From Stagonosporopsis chrysanthemi (taxonomy: Eukaryota; Ascomycota; Dothideomycetes; Pleosporales; Didymellaceae), in the NCBI GenBank assembly GCA_022560025.1, contig JAFISE010000142.1:1-64000 (forward strand): 64,000 bases of DNA. The letters are read 5' to 3'. The notes under the pieces are model-generated. The model had not been told where the DNA came from. It saw only the letters and a program-made list of their open reading frames with translations, and did no database searches. Position numbers and translations under genes: made by a program. Below are positions 1 to 9,113 of the stretch, in pieces (position 1 is the stretch's first letter; every line of letters starts with the position of its first letter).

Positions 1-48
<48 letters not shown>

Positions 49-87
49 CGGGGGGCGGGGGGGGGGGGGGTGGGGGGTGGGGCGTGG

Positions 88-121
<34 letters not shown>
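1..121. repeat. Poly-G tract at window start
   Basis: About 121 bases almost entirely of G, with a few C and T interruptions around 49-85. It runs directly into normal coding sequence at about 122. A G run this long inside a gene is unlikely to be genomic. It resembles the poly-G read tails of two-colour sequencers carried into an assembly edge, but this is an inference. Any reading frame through it gives only a glycine run and should be ignored. Confidence 0.85.
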
Positions 122-124
<3 letters not shown>

Positions 125-844
125 GGTATTGTCGCTGCAGGGCCATCCTGGGCTAACGACGCAACCACAGTGGGCACCTACCTCTTCTCGCGCATCTCGG
201 GCGACGAGGGCAAAGACAGCCGCTTCGACCGCATCCGCACGTCGCCGTCGAAGTTCTACGTCGCCTTCTTCGCCCAGGCCACCTGGGTCTCGCTGTGCAC
301 GCTGCCCGTGATCCTCGTCAACAGCCTGCCGCGCTCCGCCTTCGCCGCCACCACCACAGGCCTGCTGGGCAGCAGCTCCGCCGCGCTGGCCACCACACCC
401 TACCTCACCGACGCGCTGGGCCTCGCTCTCTTCGCCTTCGGGCTCGCGTTTGAAGTCGTCGCCGACAGGCAGAAGAGCAAGTGGGTCGCGGACAAAAAGG
501 CCAAGAAGCACAGCGAGGAGTTCCTGACCCACGGGCTGTGGTCCAAGTCGCGGCACCCCAACTACTTCGGCGAGTCGACGCTGTGGACGGGCATTGCGGT
601 TGCGGCCGCGGGGCTGCTGGTGCGGCAGCCGGCGCAGGCGGCGCTGGGGTTGAGCGGATTGGGCGCCACGGGCCAAGTGCTGGTCACGGGCATGTGCGCG
701 GCGAGCCCGGCGTTTGTGACGTTTTTGCTGCTGAAGATTAGCGGGGTGCCGTTGAGTGAGGACAAGTATGACAAGCGGTATGGGGACAGGAAGGACTACA
801 AGAAGTGGAAAGACGAGACGCCCATGTTTGTGCCGAAATTCTGA
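122..844 (+). CDS. DUF1295 / steroid 5-alpha-reductase-like membrane protein, 5' truncated
   Basis: A 3' fragment of about 240 residues ending with TGA at 842-844. It carries the signature of the DUF1295 family (related to steroid 5-alpha reductase and isoprenylcysteine methyltransferase folds): a basic stretch followed by HGLWSKSRHPNYFGE, then hydrophobic helices and a C-terminal DKRYGDRKDYKKWK segment. Several membrane segments are visible (near 240-320, 410-450, 590-640 and 680-740 of the window). The start is missing, because upstream sequence dissolves into the poly-G tract. Members are predicted integral membrane, often ER, NADPH-dependent enzymes; the substrate is unknown here. Coding sequence is GC-rich compared with later genes. 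Confidence 0.75.
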
Positions 845-1062
845 TTGGAGATATTCCGACTGGAAAGCATGAGGGTAGGTTGTGGTGCACAGAGAACTCA
901 CAAGGTGTGGATGAAGAAGAACGTAATGAATGTATCCATACAGCTATGTGAGATCGAATTCTTCTCCCATGCGTTCCACTCTCGCCTTGATCCTTTCACA
1001 GCCTCGCCTTCCTCTTTTGAATGATCCAACCTCGTCGAAAGTACAAACACCGGAGGAGGTGC

Positions 1063-1558
1063 TCAAATGCAAGCTGAGTTGCAAACATACCGGAAAGCTG
1101 TATGTATCATGGAAGGCCGGTCATGTCCAAGCCAGACTACCATCTTGAACGCTTCTGAGAAAGATTCGTGATCTCAGCTGGACCTGATACCCTCGCTCTT
1201 CGGGGTCCTTCCGGTCGATGCAAACAGCGTCTGCCCACAAAATCCTGAGTCGATCAGGTCGTCGGAGAAGGCGCAAGCCCTCGGCAAGATTGCGAGGTAC
1301 ATAAACAGCACCTTCATTGCATGCTATGGTACTTTTGTCGTCTGGTTCCTCCCAGCTATAAGACAAAGCCTGGTAAAACAGCCAATCGTCGAGACGAACC
1401 TCGAACAGCCAGCATCTGATAGGCTCTTCTCCTCTGCCAGATTTTAACTGCAGAAGTGGAACACTTGCGAGGGTTTGCAGAGGCTTGTACTTATAAGGAG
1501 CTGGTCCCCGCGGTCGCTGAGGTCGAGTCTGCCCTGCAACTGTGTCCGCGCTTTGCAT
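1063..1558 (-). pseudogene. HET-domain (heterokaryon incompatibility) gene relic
   Basis: The first part reads as the start of a HET domain, with YQALSYSWEEP, NLAEGLRLLRR and LWADAVCIDRKDPEERGYQV, the usual order of its conserved blocks. After QVQLRSRIFLRSVQ the frame shifts by one base near 1141-1145. The next conserved block (MVVWLGHDRPS) continues in another frame and meets a stop at 1063-1065. There is no room for an intron at the shift, because the two blocks are contiguous. An intact HET protein would run for hundreds of residues more; nothing recognisable follows. HET proteins trigger cell death after fusion of incompatible hyphae, so loss is plausible. A sequencing error could explain the shift but not the missing remainder. 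Confidence 0.75.
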
Positions 1559-2097
1559 CTCAAAGCCTATCGCGGCCTGTCCACGCAGCTACAAGCTTCT
1601 GAGGCAACCAACCTTTCTTCTTCACTTTGTTTAGATTCTTCGGCATCTGAAGGACTGCTTAAGACGACTCAAGTAATGGTCGCCAAACCAAGACAGACTA
1701 CGTGTTATATTGCGAAGATGAACGGGTAATACCCTGTAGATGAATCAACGGTGTGACGAGCGTGACCCGGTTGGCCTGGTCAACAGAATCCCATCGAGGC
1801 AGTAGATAACGTCCAGTATTTTGATGACGGGACTATGAAGGTGTTCGTGGCTTCGTCGCAAGGCGCGGCCAACGTGCTGAGATGGGCGCCTAATCATGCA
1901 GTCGCTGCGCCACGCAGCTCCAACATTCAGCCTTATCAAGTCATTTGTCCTGCTCTACCGCAGAAGAGGCTTCTCAGAAGGCAGGTATAGCAAGACAATC
2001 GGCATATATACCTTCTTCGCAAATGACATCTTTTTGGAGCGAAGAGCGTGTAGATTGGGATCATGGGACCAAGCCACGGACGGGATGCCCATATCAA
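1559..2097. other. Gene-free stretch
   Basis: Lies between the 5' side of the HET relic and the 3' end of STN1. Short open frames occur on both strands, but none has recognisable composition or motifs. Confidence 0.5.
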
Positions 2098-2922
2098 TCA
2101 GGCCAGAGCTCCTGCATTCATCATCGCCTCTTCCTTGCGCCGCCGAATCTCGCGCCTTGCTTCTTTTCGGGCCTCGTGCGCAGCCTTTTCTGCCTCATAT
2201 TCGGCTCTCTTCAGTTCGTACTCTCGTACTCGTTTATCGTACTCTTTCGCCCGCTTCTTGTCTGCCTTGATCTTGCTCTTGATCTCGCTGTGTTGAGCAG
2301 AAGTAACGCGCCATGGCATAGACAGGATGGCAGTCTTGAAAGCTGCCGTCTCGGCCCAAGCTTGCGCTTCCTCGTCCGTGGAACGCACGATCTGCACCCG
2401 CTTCAACTCCAGCTGTTTTGCCCCTCGAAACTCAGAGATCGTTCCCTTTGCTTTCAAGACTGTCCCGATATTGAGAATGTGGTCGTCAACGGTGATCTCA
2501 AATACACCAAATTGGCTCACAACGTTCATGTTGCCAATCGTGGTGTTTGAGCGAGAACTTTTCAGACTCTGTTCTTCGAAATTGGTTCTTATTATCTTGA
2601 GCTCAACAGTCATGCCACTTCCATCGTCCAGCGTAAGGGCCGAGTATTTGGAGTTGATATCATCGATAGCTACAACGACGCCAACAACACGTACAAATCG
2701 TATGGGGTGGTTGAGATAGAAGTAGATGCTCTGTCCTGAATGGAAATTTAGTTCGTGCAATCGGCATTCCAAAAGGGGTCTGATACCGTGAAAGCCCGGC
2801 TCTGATCGTAAGGCATGTACATCGGCAGCGGTGAGCTTTACCCAGGCGTTGTAAGTAGGCGATGATTGGAAGCAGTAGGCTGGATACAGTCGATACGGCC
2901 GCGTTGTTTGATGCTTTGACAT
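2098..2922 (-). CDS. STN1: CST telomere-capping complex subunit Stn1
   Basis: A 274-residue intronless protein. The N-terminal part (about residues 10-165) has the form of the Stn1 OB-fold domain: YRLYPAYCFQSSPTYNAWVKL, then VRVVGVVVAIDDINSKYSAL and LTLDDGSGMTVELKI, the core of an OB-fold strand set. With Ten1 (and Cdc13/Ctc1 where present) Stn1 binds the single-stranded telomere end and aids C-strand fill-in. The C-terminal part is a charged, Lys/Glu/Arg-rich, probably coiled-coil segment with repeated YE-KRA patterns. No C-terminal winged-helix domain is evident, which is common in short fungal Stn1. The start at MSKHQTTRPYR was chosen because the OB fold begins right after it; an upstream in-frame ATG at 2988 adds unconserved sequence. 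Confidence 0.8.
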   Translation of the reverse strand: MSKHQTTRPYRLYPAYCFQSSPTYNAWVKLTAADVHALRSEPGFHGIRPLLECRLHELNFHSGQSIYFYLNHPIRFVRVVGVVVAIDDINSKYSALTLDDGSGMTVELKIIRTNFEEQSLKSSRSNTTIGNMNVVSQFGVFEITVDDHILNIGTVLKAKGTISEFRGAKQLELKRVQIVRSTDEEAQAWAETAAFKTAILSMPWRVTSAQHSEIKSKIKADKKRAKEYDKRVREYELKRAEYEAEKAAHEARKEARREIRRRKEEAMMNAGALA

Positions 2923-3706
2923 ATCATATTGCGTTGATGATGTGTGACACAAGGAGGCAACAGCGGCGACGCGTTCAGGAAACACCAAACTGGCGCATCA
3001 ACACGTGCTCAATCTTGGCGGCTGCCCCACCTTCCCGCTCCACGCACCTCAGAAGCCTGCACCCCACTCATAATGCGCATTCGATTGAGCCGCTTCCAAG
3101 ATCAAGACTTCATCTATGAGGAAGAAAACAAGGCTTTTGCGCCCTGTGTCCTTGATCGTGCCTTGTCATACCGGTGCGACACCGCGCAGCCCTGGATCGA
3201 AACTTCTCAGCAAACAGAGCCAGGCGTTTAACCTCATTGCGGTCCACGTAGCAGCCTTGTTTTCAACTCCGGAAGTACAGCCCGAAGATGCAGCTGAACC
3301 AGGTGATAAGCCAACTGGAGGTGTAAGATGTGTTTGACCAAGCCCAGTCGCGTTATCAATGATGCGTCGTGCCGCCGAACGGTATCCCAGCTGCACGTCT
3401 AACATGACCTAGTAGGCTGACCATGGAGCTGCAGCTTGAAGCTCTAGCTTACCTCGATTTCTTGCCGTTACAACCAAGGTCATCAGGTAGATGGGATGTC
3501 TGCCGACTGTAGTCGGCTGCCCTCTTTTCCATGTTCATCTGCTCTTACTTACTCTCACTCTCACTGTGACTTTCGCGCGCGTTCATCTTTGATCAAGCTA
3601 CCTCGAGCGCTTCCTACTGAAGAACTTCAGTCCGTCGCAACCTTGCGCCTGCTTCTGTGACATTTCTGTTTGCCGCCTCATCACGATCTCCGCCTCTTCT
3701 GGGATC
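2923..3706. other. Gene-free stretch between divergent STN1 and a secreted-protein gene
   Basis: About 780 bases that must hold both promoters. A short frame starting with ATG at 3071 (MRIRLSRFQDQDF) is open for about 50 codons but has no family match I can name. A CT-rich run (cttactctcactctcactg, near 3548-3566) sits upstream of the + strand gene, typical of fungal promoters. Confidence 0.4.
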
Positions 3707-4363
3707 ATGCGCAACTTCGCGCCATATCAGCTGGTCGTTGCGCTGTTTGCTGTGCTGTGCGCCGCAACGCCTGAAGCAACACCAGAAGCGGAAGCCGATG
3801 CTGCACCCCAAATCACCAACAATGCGCCGTTCTCGGGGGCAGTCTATCTTGTCGATCCTAATGGCCAGCAGGTAACGGCACAAGGTACCAACTATTGCCC
3901 TTCGTCTGCGTCGTTGAGCTGCAGCTCGGTGAATGCGCCTAGCTGGTATGTCACAATATGTGGAGTGAAAGCAAAGGCTAACCAAGCAAGGTGCTGTCCT
4001 GCTACTTACGCATGCGTCGTGCCCGCGAACTCGAACGGACTCCTGGGCTGCTGTCCAGCGGGAAGCACATGTGGTGGGGTTGTGAATGCTGCAGCTATAT
4101 CAACGGTTACTATTCAAGCTCAACCACAGACTACCTACGTTCTGCAGCCGACCTCATTCGTGGTATACAATGCGCCAACCACCGTGCAGGGCGGATTCTG
4201 TGCAACGATCACAATGGATGGACCGGATCTGCCACGAGCAGCGGAAGGGCAATGTGGGACCATCTTGATTGTCGCCGAAGGTGTTTCTTTGAAAGCCTCC
4301 AGCGTAGGAGCCACTGTTACAGCAGCGCTACTGCACATCGCTCTAGGTCGCATATTCCGATGA
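3707..4363 (+). CDS. Secreted cysteine-containing protein, probably GPI-anchored
   Basis: Signal peptide at residues 1-20 (YQLVVALFAVLCAA), then a Cys-rich body and a hydrophobic C-terminus (VGATVTAALLHIAL) like a GPI-attachment signal. A 45-nt intron at 3946-3990 (GTATGT, branch GCTAAC, AAG) is read through in frame. Removing it joins NAPSW to CCPATYACVVP, which lines up with the later CCPAGSTCGG block, so splicing is very likely. The spliced product is about 203 residues with paired-Cys repeats. No enzyme domain is recognised. The protein probably sits in the cell wall or outer membrane leaflet. Confidence 0.7.
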   Translation: MRNFAPYQLVVALFAVLCAATPEATPEAEADAAPQITNNAPFSGAVYLVDPNGQQVTAQGTNYCPSSASLSCSSVNAPSWYVTICGVKAKANQARCCPATYACVVPANSNGLLGCCPAGSTCGGVVNAAAISTVTIQAQPQTTYVLQPTSFVVYNAPTTVQGGFCATITMDGPDLPRAAEGQCGTILIVAEGVSLKASSVGATVTAALLHIALGRIFR

Positions 4364-4448
4364 GATGAGTGGTATCGTTATGACATTATGGCTTACGACT
4401 ACACGCCACGCGAATCCATGTTAGCAATCTAGCTCATGACAGAATAAT

Positions 4449-5226
4449 CTAGTTTCCCCTCTCAGCATCCTCCTTGTCGTTCTTGGGCACATTGATCAGC
4501 TTCGGTACAGTCACAGCGTTGAGGTGGCGAAAAGCCTGACACATTGGTTAGCAATCATCACCGAATATTGCATCTTGGAGCACGAAGACTGTGCAATACT
4601 CACATTCGCGATCGCACCATCCGGCAGCTTCCCATCCCACTTGTCTTCTACCTTCTGGATCTTGCCTTCTCCATCGAGATGGATGGCAACAACACTGCTG
4701 ACAATCTGTTCCTTGTTGATACCCTTGATGACATATCTCGTCTTCAGATCCATCAAAATTGGGTTCCCCGCATCCTTAACACTATGGTGTTGTCTCTCGA
4801 TCTCATTGAAGGCACTCTGCAGTCCATACCATTGCGCCTGGTACTTCTCGCGGCCCTGGGCAATGGTGATGGGATCCTCGAATGTCGCGTCATCGCGCCA
4901 AAGGGCGAGCTTCTGAAGTGAGGGACGGCCGGCGAATAGGTCCAGGATGGAGCCAACGATGGTCTGTTGTTGCGAGGAGAGGGAGACACCGGGAGCGGTT
5001 TGAATGTTTGTGTTCTCAATTTTGAGGGCGGAGGACGAGGTTTGGTTGGGGATACCTGGTACGGCTTTAGCTTGGTTGTCTCAGCAGAAGTACGTGTGGG
5101 GGTTATTGATTGCTTACCAGTAGACATTCTGGCTGATGTTGTGAATCTAGATATCAGTGGGACTGTGGGCTTTGATAGCTGTCTGAGCGAAGTATTGCAG
5201 GTTTTTGTTATTGTGAATGGACGCAT
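4449..5226 (-). CDS. SnoaL/NTF2-like protein, probably mitochondrial
   Basis: Three exons: 5226-5118, 5070-4604 and 4535-4449, with introns of 47 and 68 nt; the spliced frame gives 220 residues. The first exon is rich in Ser, Thr and Arg (MRPFTITKTCNTSLRQL) and looks like a mitochondrial leader; a second Met (MSTAKAVPG) could start a shorter form. The body matches the NTF2/SnoaL-like fold: SILDLFAGRPSLQKLALWRDDATFEDP, then YQAQWYGLQSAFNEI, and the final strands SSVVAIHLDGEGKIQKVEDKW. This fold serves as an enzyme or a ligand-binding scaffold, so no reaction can be assigned. A palindromic CRE-like site and a hairpin lie upstream. Confidence 0.75.
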
Positions 5227-5296
5227 AATTTGGGCAATTTATCTATACATGGAGCATACGTCTGACCACCCTTTATGCGCTTAAACAATTCCCAGT

Positions 5297-5320
5297 GACG
5301 CGTGCGTGATTGCACGCGTC
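5297..5320. repeat. Perfect 9-bp inverted repeat
   Basis: GACGCGTGC (5297-5305) and GCACGCGTC (5312-5320) are exact reverse complements around a 6-base loop. It lies about 70 bp upstream of the SnoaL-like gene start. It may be a factor-binding palindrome or form a hairpin; no terminator role is expected in a fungus. Confidence 0.6.
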
Positions 5321-5334
5321 GAGCGTCAAGTCTA

Positions 5335-5342
5335 TGACGTCA
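5335..5342. promoter_or_regulatory. CRE-like palindrome TGACGTCA
   Basis: The full consensus for ATF/CREB-type bZIP factors lies 109 bp upstream of the minus-strand SnoaL-like start. Fungal Atf1-type stress regulators bind this sequence; use at this site is inferred from sequence and position only. Confidence 0.45.
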
Positions 5343-6234
5343 TCGGCTAGTGGTTCGAGACGTTCCACTGGTAGATCCTGCGGCTCATCGCGGGGTTCTA
5401 AGTTTGACAATGCGATTTGTGGGATTTCCGCATTGCGAACGCGGTCTTTCTTGTGATGTCAGGTGTCGAGTGATCAGTATTTGACCGGTCCAAGATCGTG
5501 ATTGTGAAAGTCCCGGACGTTCGGGCTTCGGCAAGCTGTTGGTGCAAGCTCCTCTCATGACAGGGCTCTCTCTCCCATGTCTACCACTCCCTGAGCATCG
5601 TCTTGCATGTCGGAAGGTCATGGGCATGGAACGTACTCTGATCAAGCAGCAGCATGAATGTTCCTTCGAAACTCCTTTGAGCTGAGGCCAAACTTTCTAT
5701 TTGAAGGAAGCTGCGCCGCAACCAGCCACAAACGTTATTCGCAAATGAAGAGCTTGGGTGGCACGCAACGAGCGAAGCGGGCGCTCCAGTGCGTTGGATT
5801 TCTGATAGAACGTAGCTCCCCTGGCCCACGCCGTAGAGCGAAATCATGGTGTTGTAGATGCTTCGAGGTGACCGCTGACATTTGTGAGTAAACATCAAGG
5901 CGAAGTACCGAAGCGCTACTTCGCCACATCTGAGCACCGTCACGCTCAAGATGCACAACTGAGGGTCCCGCAGCAAGCGCTGTACTCCAATTCATCGACT
6001 GTGCCATTCAGCTACGTGATTTTGAATGAGGCGCGGGTTCAAATGTCAGCTCGGCAGCCACTCAAACCAAGGCTGACTATCGCAAACCGCTCCTCAGCTT
6101 CGGGCATCTCTTAGTGGCGCTCCGTTGTAAACAGGGTCAGAGTTTAATATATCATAGGTACCGCTTCCGACTGTGTCACCAGCCAAAACATCAAATCCGC
6201 CATCGATGTATTGCACGTCCGTCAAAAGCGCCGC
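5343..6234. other. Gene-free stretch
   Basis: No supported gene. Open frames such as 5581-5976 (minus) and 5735-6007 (minus) overlap each other and show no motif or splice logic. Confidence 0.4.
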
Positions 6235-6737
6235 ATGGTCACTTTTGCAAGCCCCCAGACTCAGGCTTCGAGCAGCAAGTCAGTCGCCAAAACTGAAACA
6301 ATACCAGCAGCGACAGCGCCAACAACCAGATCCAGCAAACCAAAAGCTAAAAAATCTCGCAACGATTCTGCCCCAAGTGCTCCTCACAGCAATCCTCTGG
6401 CGCGCCTGTCAAAGTTAGCAATCGCCAGCGACGACTGGCCTCGCTTTTCATGGCGCTCATGGCATCAAGCCCGCTTCCAATCGGGGCCGATGCAGAGACA
6501 CTCTGGGCGGCTCAAAAAGCCAGCATTGCACCGAGATTAGCAACAGGTACGAAGCACAAGCAGCGGGTTAGCATCGCACGCGTTCAGGAAGTCAGGTCGG
6601 GTCGTTGGAAGAGGTTCCGGTATGGGTTGAGCTCAAAGGCAAGAAAAGGACAGGCAAAGGGGCGGGATGAGGTCGAAATGGATGTCCTAGTTGAGCTCAG
6701 AAGCGAGGCGAGGAGCAAGGGCAGTGACATGGTCTGA
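6235..6737 (+). CDS. Small basic hypothetical protein, two-exon model
   Basis: Not recognised. A frame from ATG 6235 (MVTFASPQTQ) and a frame running to 6737 can be joined by a possible 56-nt intron at 6414-6469 (GTTAGC...AAG), giving 148 residues. The first half is rich in Ser, Pro, Ala and Lys (TTRSSKPKAKKSRND), and the second half is charged and may be helical. The donor is weak and no clear branch point is seen, so this could also be non-coding. It ends 75 bp before the 3' end of the RIB2-type gene on the other strand. Confidence 0.3.
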
Positions 6738-6812
6738 TCCAACCAGGCCCATCGACTGCGACAATGTGCGCTCGTGTGGGTACTTGATTTAGATGTTGTT
6801 GTCGGGAATATT

Positions 6813-7382
6813 TCACGATTCGTGTCCAGCGGCCGCGACCTGAAGAATACGCTCTTCCAAGCCAGGCACGTGTATACATTCAATGCCATGTTCTCGCAGC
6901 TTCGCTATGCCCTCGTTGGCACCAACAAACTTTTCCGGCTCTTTGACACCAAGATAGACCTTCCTGATTACCGGTTGGCCGTCCGGTCCCTTCGTGCGGA
7001 TGATTCGATCCACGCATGGCATGTTACCGGCCGATCTCTTGTTGCATGGCTCCATTGTGGTGTAGAGGACTGTGCTAGCTGGCAGTGTCTCTCCCGCGCG
7101 CTCCTCAGGCAGGTCATGGGCTTTCGCGAACTTGATCAAGCAACACTGCTCTGCATGAGTATTGCCCTCACATTCCAACGTGTATCCACGCTCGAGAATA
7201 GTGCCAGTAACTCCATCGACGAGCAAGGCTCCAACACAAAAGTTGGTTGGCTTTGGCGGGGACTCTTGTGCTTGGTCCAGGGCGAGGCGCATGTATTGCA
7301 AGTGATCATTGGGATCCGGTGCTTGCGCTGGAGGAACTGGACCATCCCACATCCTCACTGGTCCTTCCCATTCTTCCGGCAT
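6813..7382 (-). CDS. RIB2: DRAP deaminase of riboflavin synthesis (RIB2-type deaminase domain)
   Basis: A 189-residue protein of the cytidine-deaminase fold. Zinc ligands and the catalytic Glu are visible: H76 and E78 in NTHAEQCC, and Cys 113 and 123 in EPCNKRSAGNMPC. That long C-to-C spacing, plus KPTNFCVGALLVD and KVYLGVKEPEKFVGANEG, is the signature of the RIB2 C-terminal deaminase, which deaminates the ribitylaminopyrimidine intermediate of riboflavin synthesis. Budding-yeast RIB2 is fused to a pseudouridine synthase; here the deaminase stands alone. The start at 7382 (MPEEWEGP) was preferred to an upstream in-frame Met whose extra 56 residues look non-coding. It is transcribed divergently from the J-protein gene 166 bp away. 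Confidence 0.75.
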   Translation of the reverse strand: MPEEWEGPVRMWDGPVPPAQAPDPNDHLQYMRLALDQAQESPPKPTNFCVGALLVDGVTGTILERGYTLECEGNTHAEQCCLIKFAKAHDLPEERAGETLPASTVLYTTMEPCNKRSAGNMPCVDRIIRTKGPDGQPVIRKVYLGVKEPEKFVGANEGIAKLREHGIECIHVPGLEERILQVAAAGHES

Positions 7383-7548
7383 TTTGGCGTTGAGTAGGAG
7401 GTTCGAAGTCAGAGTGCTCTGAGGTACGTGACATACATAAGTGTGGGTCCGTTCTAATCGATAACGGCGACCCACTTTCACGCCGCAACGCGTTCGACAA
7501 CGCGCCCGGCTCAGCCCAAACATTGCACATTCACATACGGACGGCAAC
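7383..7548. promoter_or_regulatory. Shared divergent promoter
   Basis: Only 166 bp separate the start codons of the RIB2-type deaminase (minus) and the J-protein (plus), so both promoters must lie here or overlap the genes. The stretch is rich in CG near 7470-7510 and has no obvious TATA box. Confidence 0.55.
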
Positions 7549-8669
7549 ATGGCAAGGAAACAAAAGAAGGACTACGAAGAGCGGAGCTCCGATGATGAGG
7601 AAGTTGGCGAGGAGGAAGACGGCCCTCCAACGATCAACCCCTACGAGGTCCTCGGCTTGGAGCATGAAGCGACAGCTGATGATGTGAAGAAAGCATACAG
7701 AAAGATGGCGCTGAAGCATCATCCAGGTACGAGATACCTGTTTCGCACTATGTATCATGCTCACGTTATCTAGACAAGGTCACCGAGGCTGAGAAAGAGG
7801 ACGCAAATAAGAAGTTCCAGGAAATTGCGTTCGCATACGCCATCCTGTCTGACGACCGCCGACGCAGGCGCTACGATCTTACAGGCAGTACGGCTGAATC
7901 TCTCGAAGATGACCAGGACTTCGACTGGCTGAGCTTTTACCGCGGACAGTTCGAGAACATCATAAATGAGAAGGCAATCAACAAGCTCTCAAATGAGTAC
8001 AAGGGCGGCGAAGAGGAGCGAAGGGATTTGCTGAAGGCGTATAAGAAGTACAAGGGCAACTTGGACCACATATATGAAGCTGTCATGCTGTCAGACATCC
8101 TCATAGACGACGATCGGTTCCGCGAGCTCCTGGACGACGCTATATCGAAGGGCGAGATTGAACCGTACCCCGCATATGAAAAGGAAACAGAAGAGACACG
8201 TTTTAAAGCCAAAAAGGCTGCAAAGAAGAGCCGCGAGGAATTCGACAAACGTCAGGCAGCTGAGGAAGCCAAAAGCAAGAAGGTCGGCAAGTCGAACGGC
8301 AAGGCTAAGAGCAAGAAGAGCAGTGGCGGAGACATGTCTGATCTTGCCGCTCTCATCCAACAGCGCCAGATGTCAAGGGCCGGTGGCTTCTTCGATCAAC
8401 TCGAGGCAAAGTACGCACCCAAGTCAAAAGGTAGCAAGCGCGCCACGCCGATGGAGGAACCACCAGAAGAGGCATTTGAAGCTACAGCCGCTCGTGCTAA
8501 GAAGCGCAAACAGAACAAGAAGGTTTTGGATGATGACGAGGACGAGGATATGGATCTCGGCGAAGACGACATTGGCCACTCAGAAAGTGATGAGGAAGAA
8601 GAGATTTCACGCAAGCCAAAAGCGCGTGGCAAGGCCAGAGGACGGGGTCGTGTTAGCAGCATTGCTTGA
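7549..8669 (+). CDS. DNAJC9-like J-domain protein
   Basis: Exons 7549-7726 and 7774-8669 around a 47-nt intron; 357 residues. The J domain spans about residues 29-95 ([26 protein letters not shown]). Its essential HPD motif is created by the splice itself: CAT CCA G joined to AC. The body continues with [16 protein letters not shown] and [21 protein letters not shown], the arrangement of human DNAJC9, a co-chaperone that delivers histones H3-H4 and recruits Hsp70. The C-terminal third is Lys-rich then acidic ([14 protein letters not shown]), ending in an RGKARGRGR tail, consistent with a nuclear histone-binding role. It shares its promoter with the riboflavin deaminase gene. Confidence 0.8.
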
Positions 8670-9113
8670 AGGCATCGCTCGACACGCCTCAACTGATTGC
8701 TCTTCGTAGCAGTCTTTGCGTTTGCGCTGGACACACATCCTGGAAACTTTGCATAGCATGGCGTCTGGTCACTTGGTAGGCCGAGGAGTCTGGGTATCTG
8801 CTGTGGTCACGATCCGCAGTGAACACCCGACAAATGGTTAAGAATGAATGCTTTCTTTTATCAGATCTCACTTTGGCTTCAACCTGCCTCACTGGCTTGC
8901 GCTCGATTTGCGGTTGTTAGCTGCCTTCACTTCGCCTTCACCACGAATTTCTAGCGTGACCCCAGAACAAACAGGGTATAGACTACCAAGGACCCACAGT
9001 AACCTCATTCTCGGACTGGCGCAGCTTATCACTGCCTTCTGAAGCACATCAACCTTTACTTTCACTGCTCAACGCTACAAGATTTCACAGCGCACAAACG
9101 GCGCTGCGCGAGA
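8670..9113. other. Gene-free stretch
   Basis: Intergenic; no motif-bearing frame seen on either strand. Confidence 0.5.

Noticed and set aside
84..311. Open frame starting inside the poly-G tract in another frame
   Set aside because: The glycine run is an artefact and the frame lies across the real DUF1295 gene.
3071..3231. Short plus-strand frame beginning MRIRLSRFQDQDF
   Set aside because: Considered as a small ribosomal-type protein, but the length and motifs do not support a family and no splice continuation was found.
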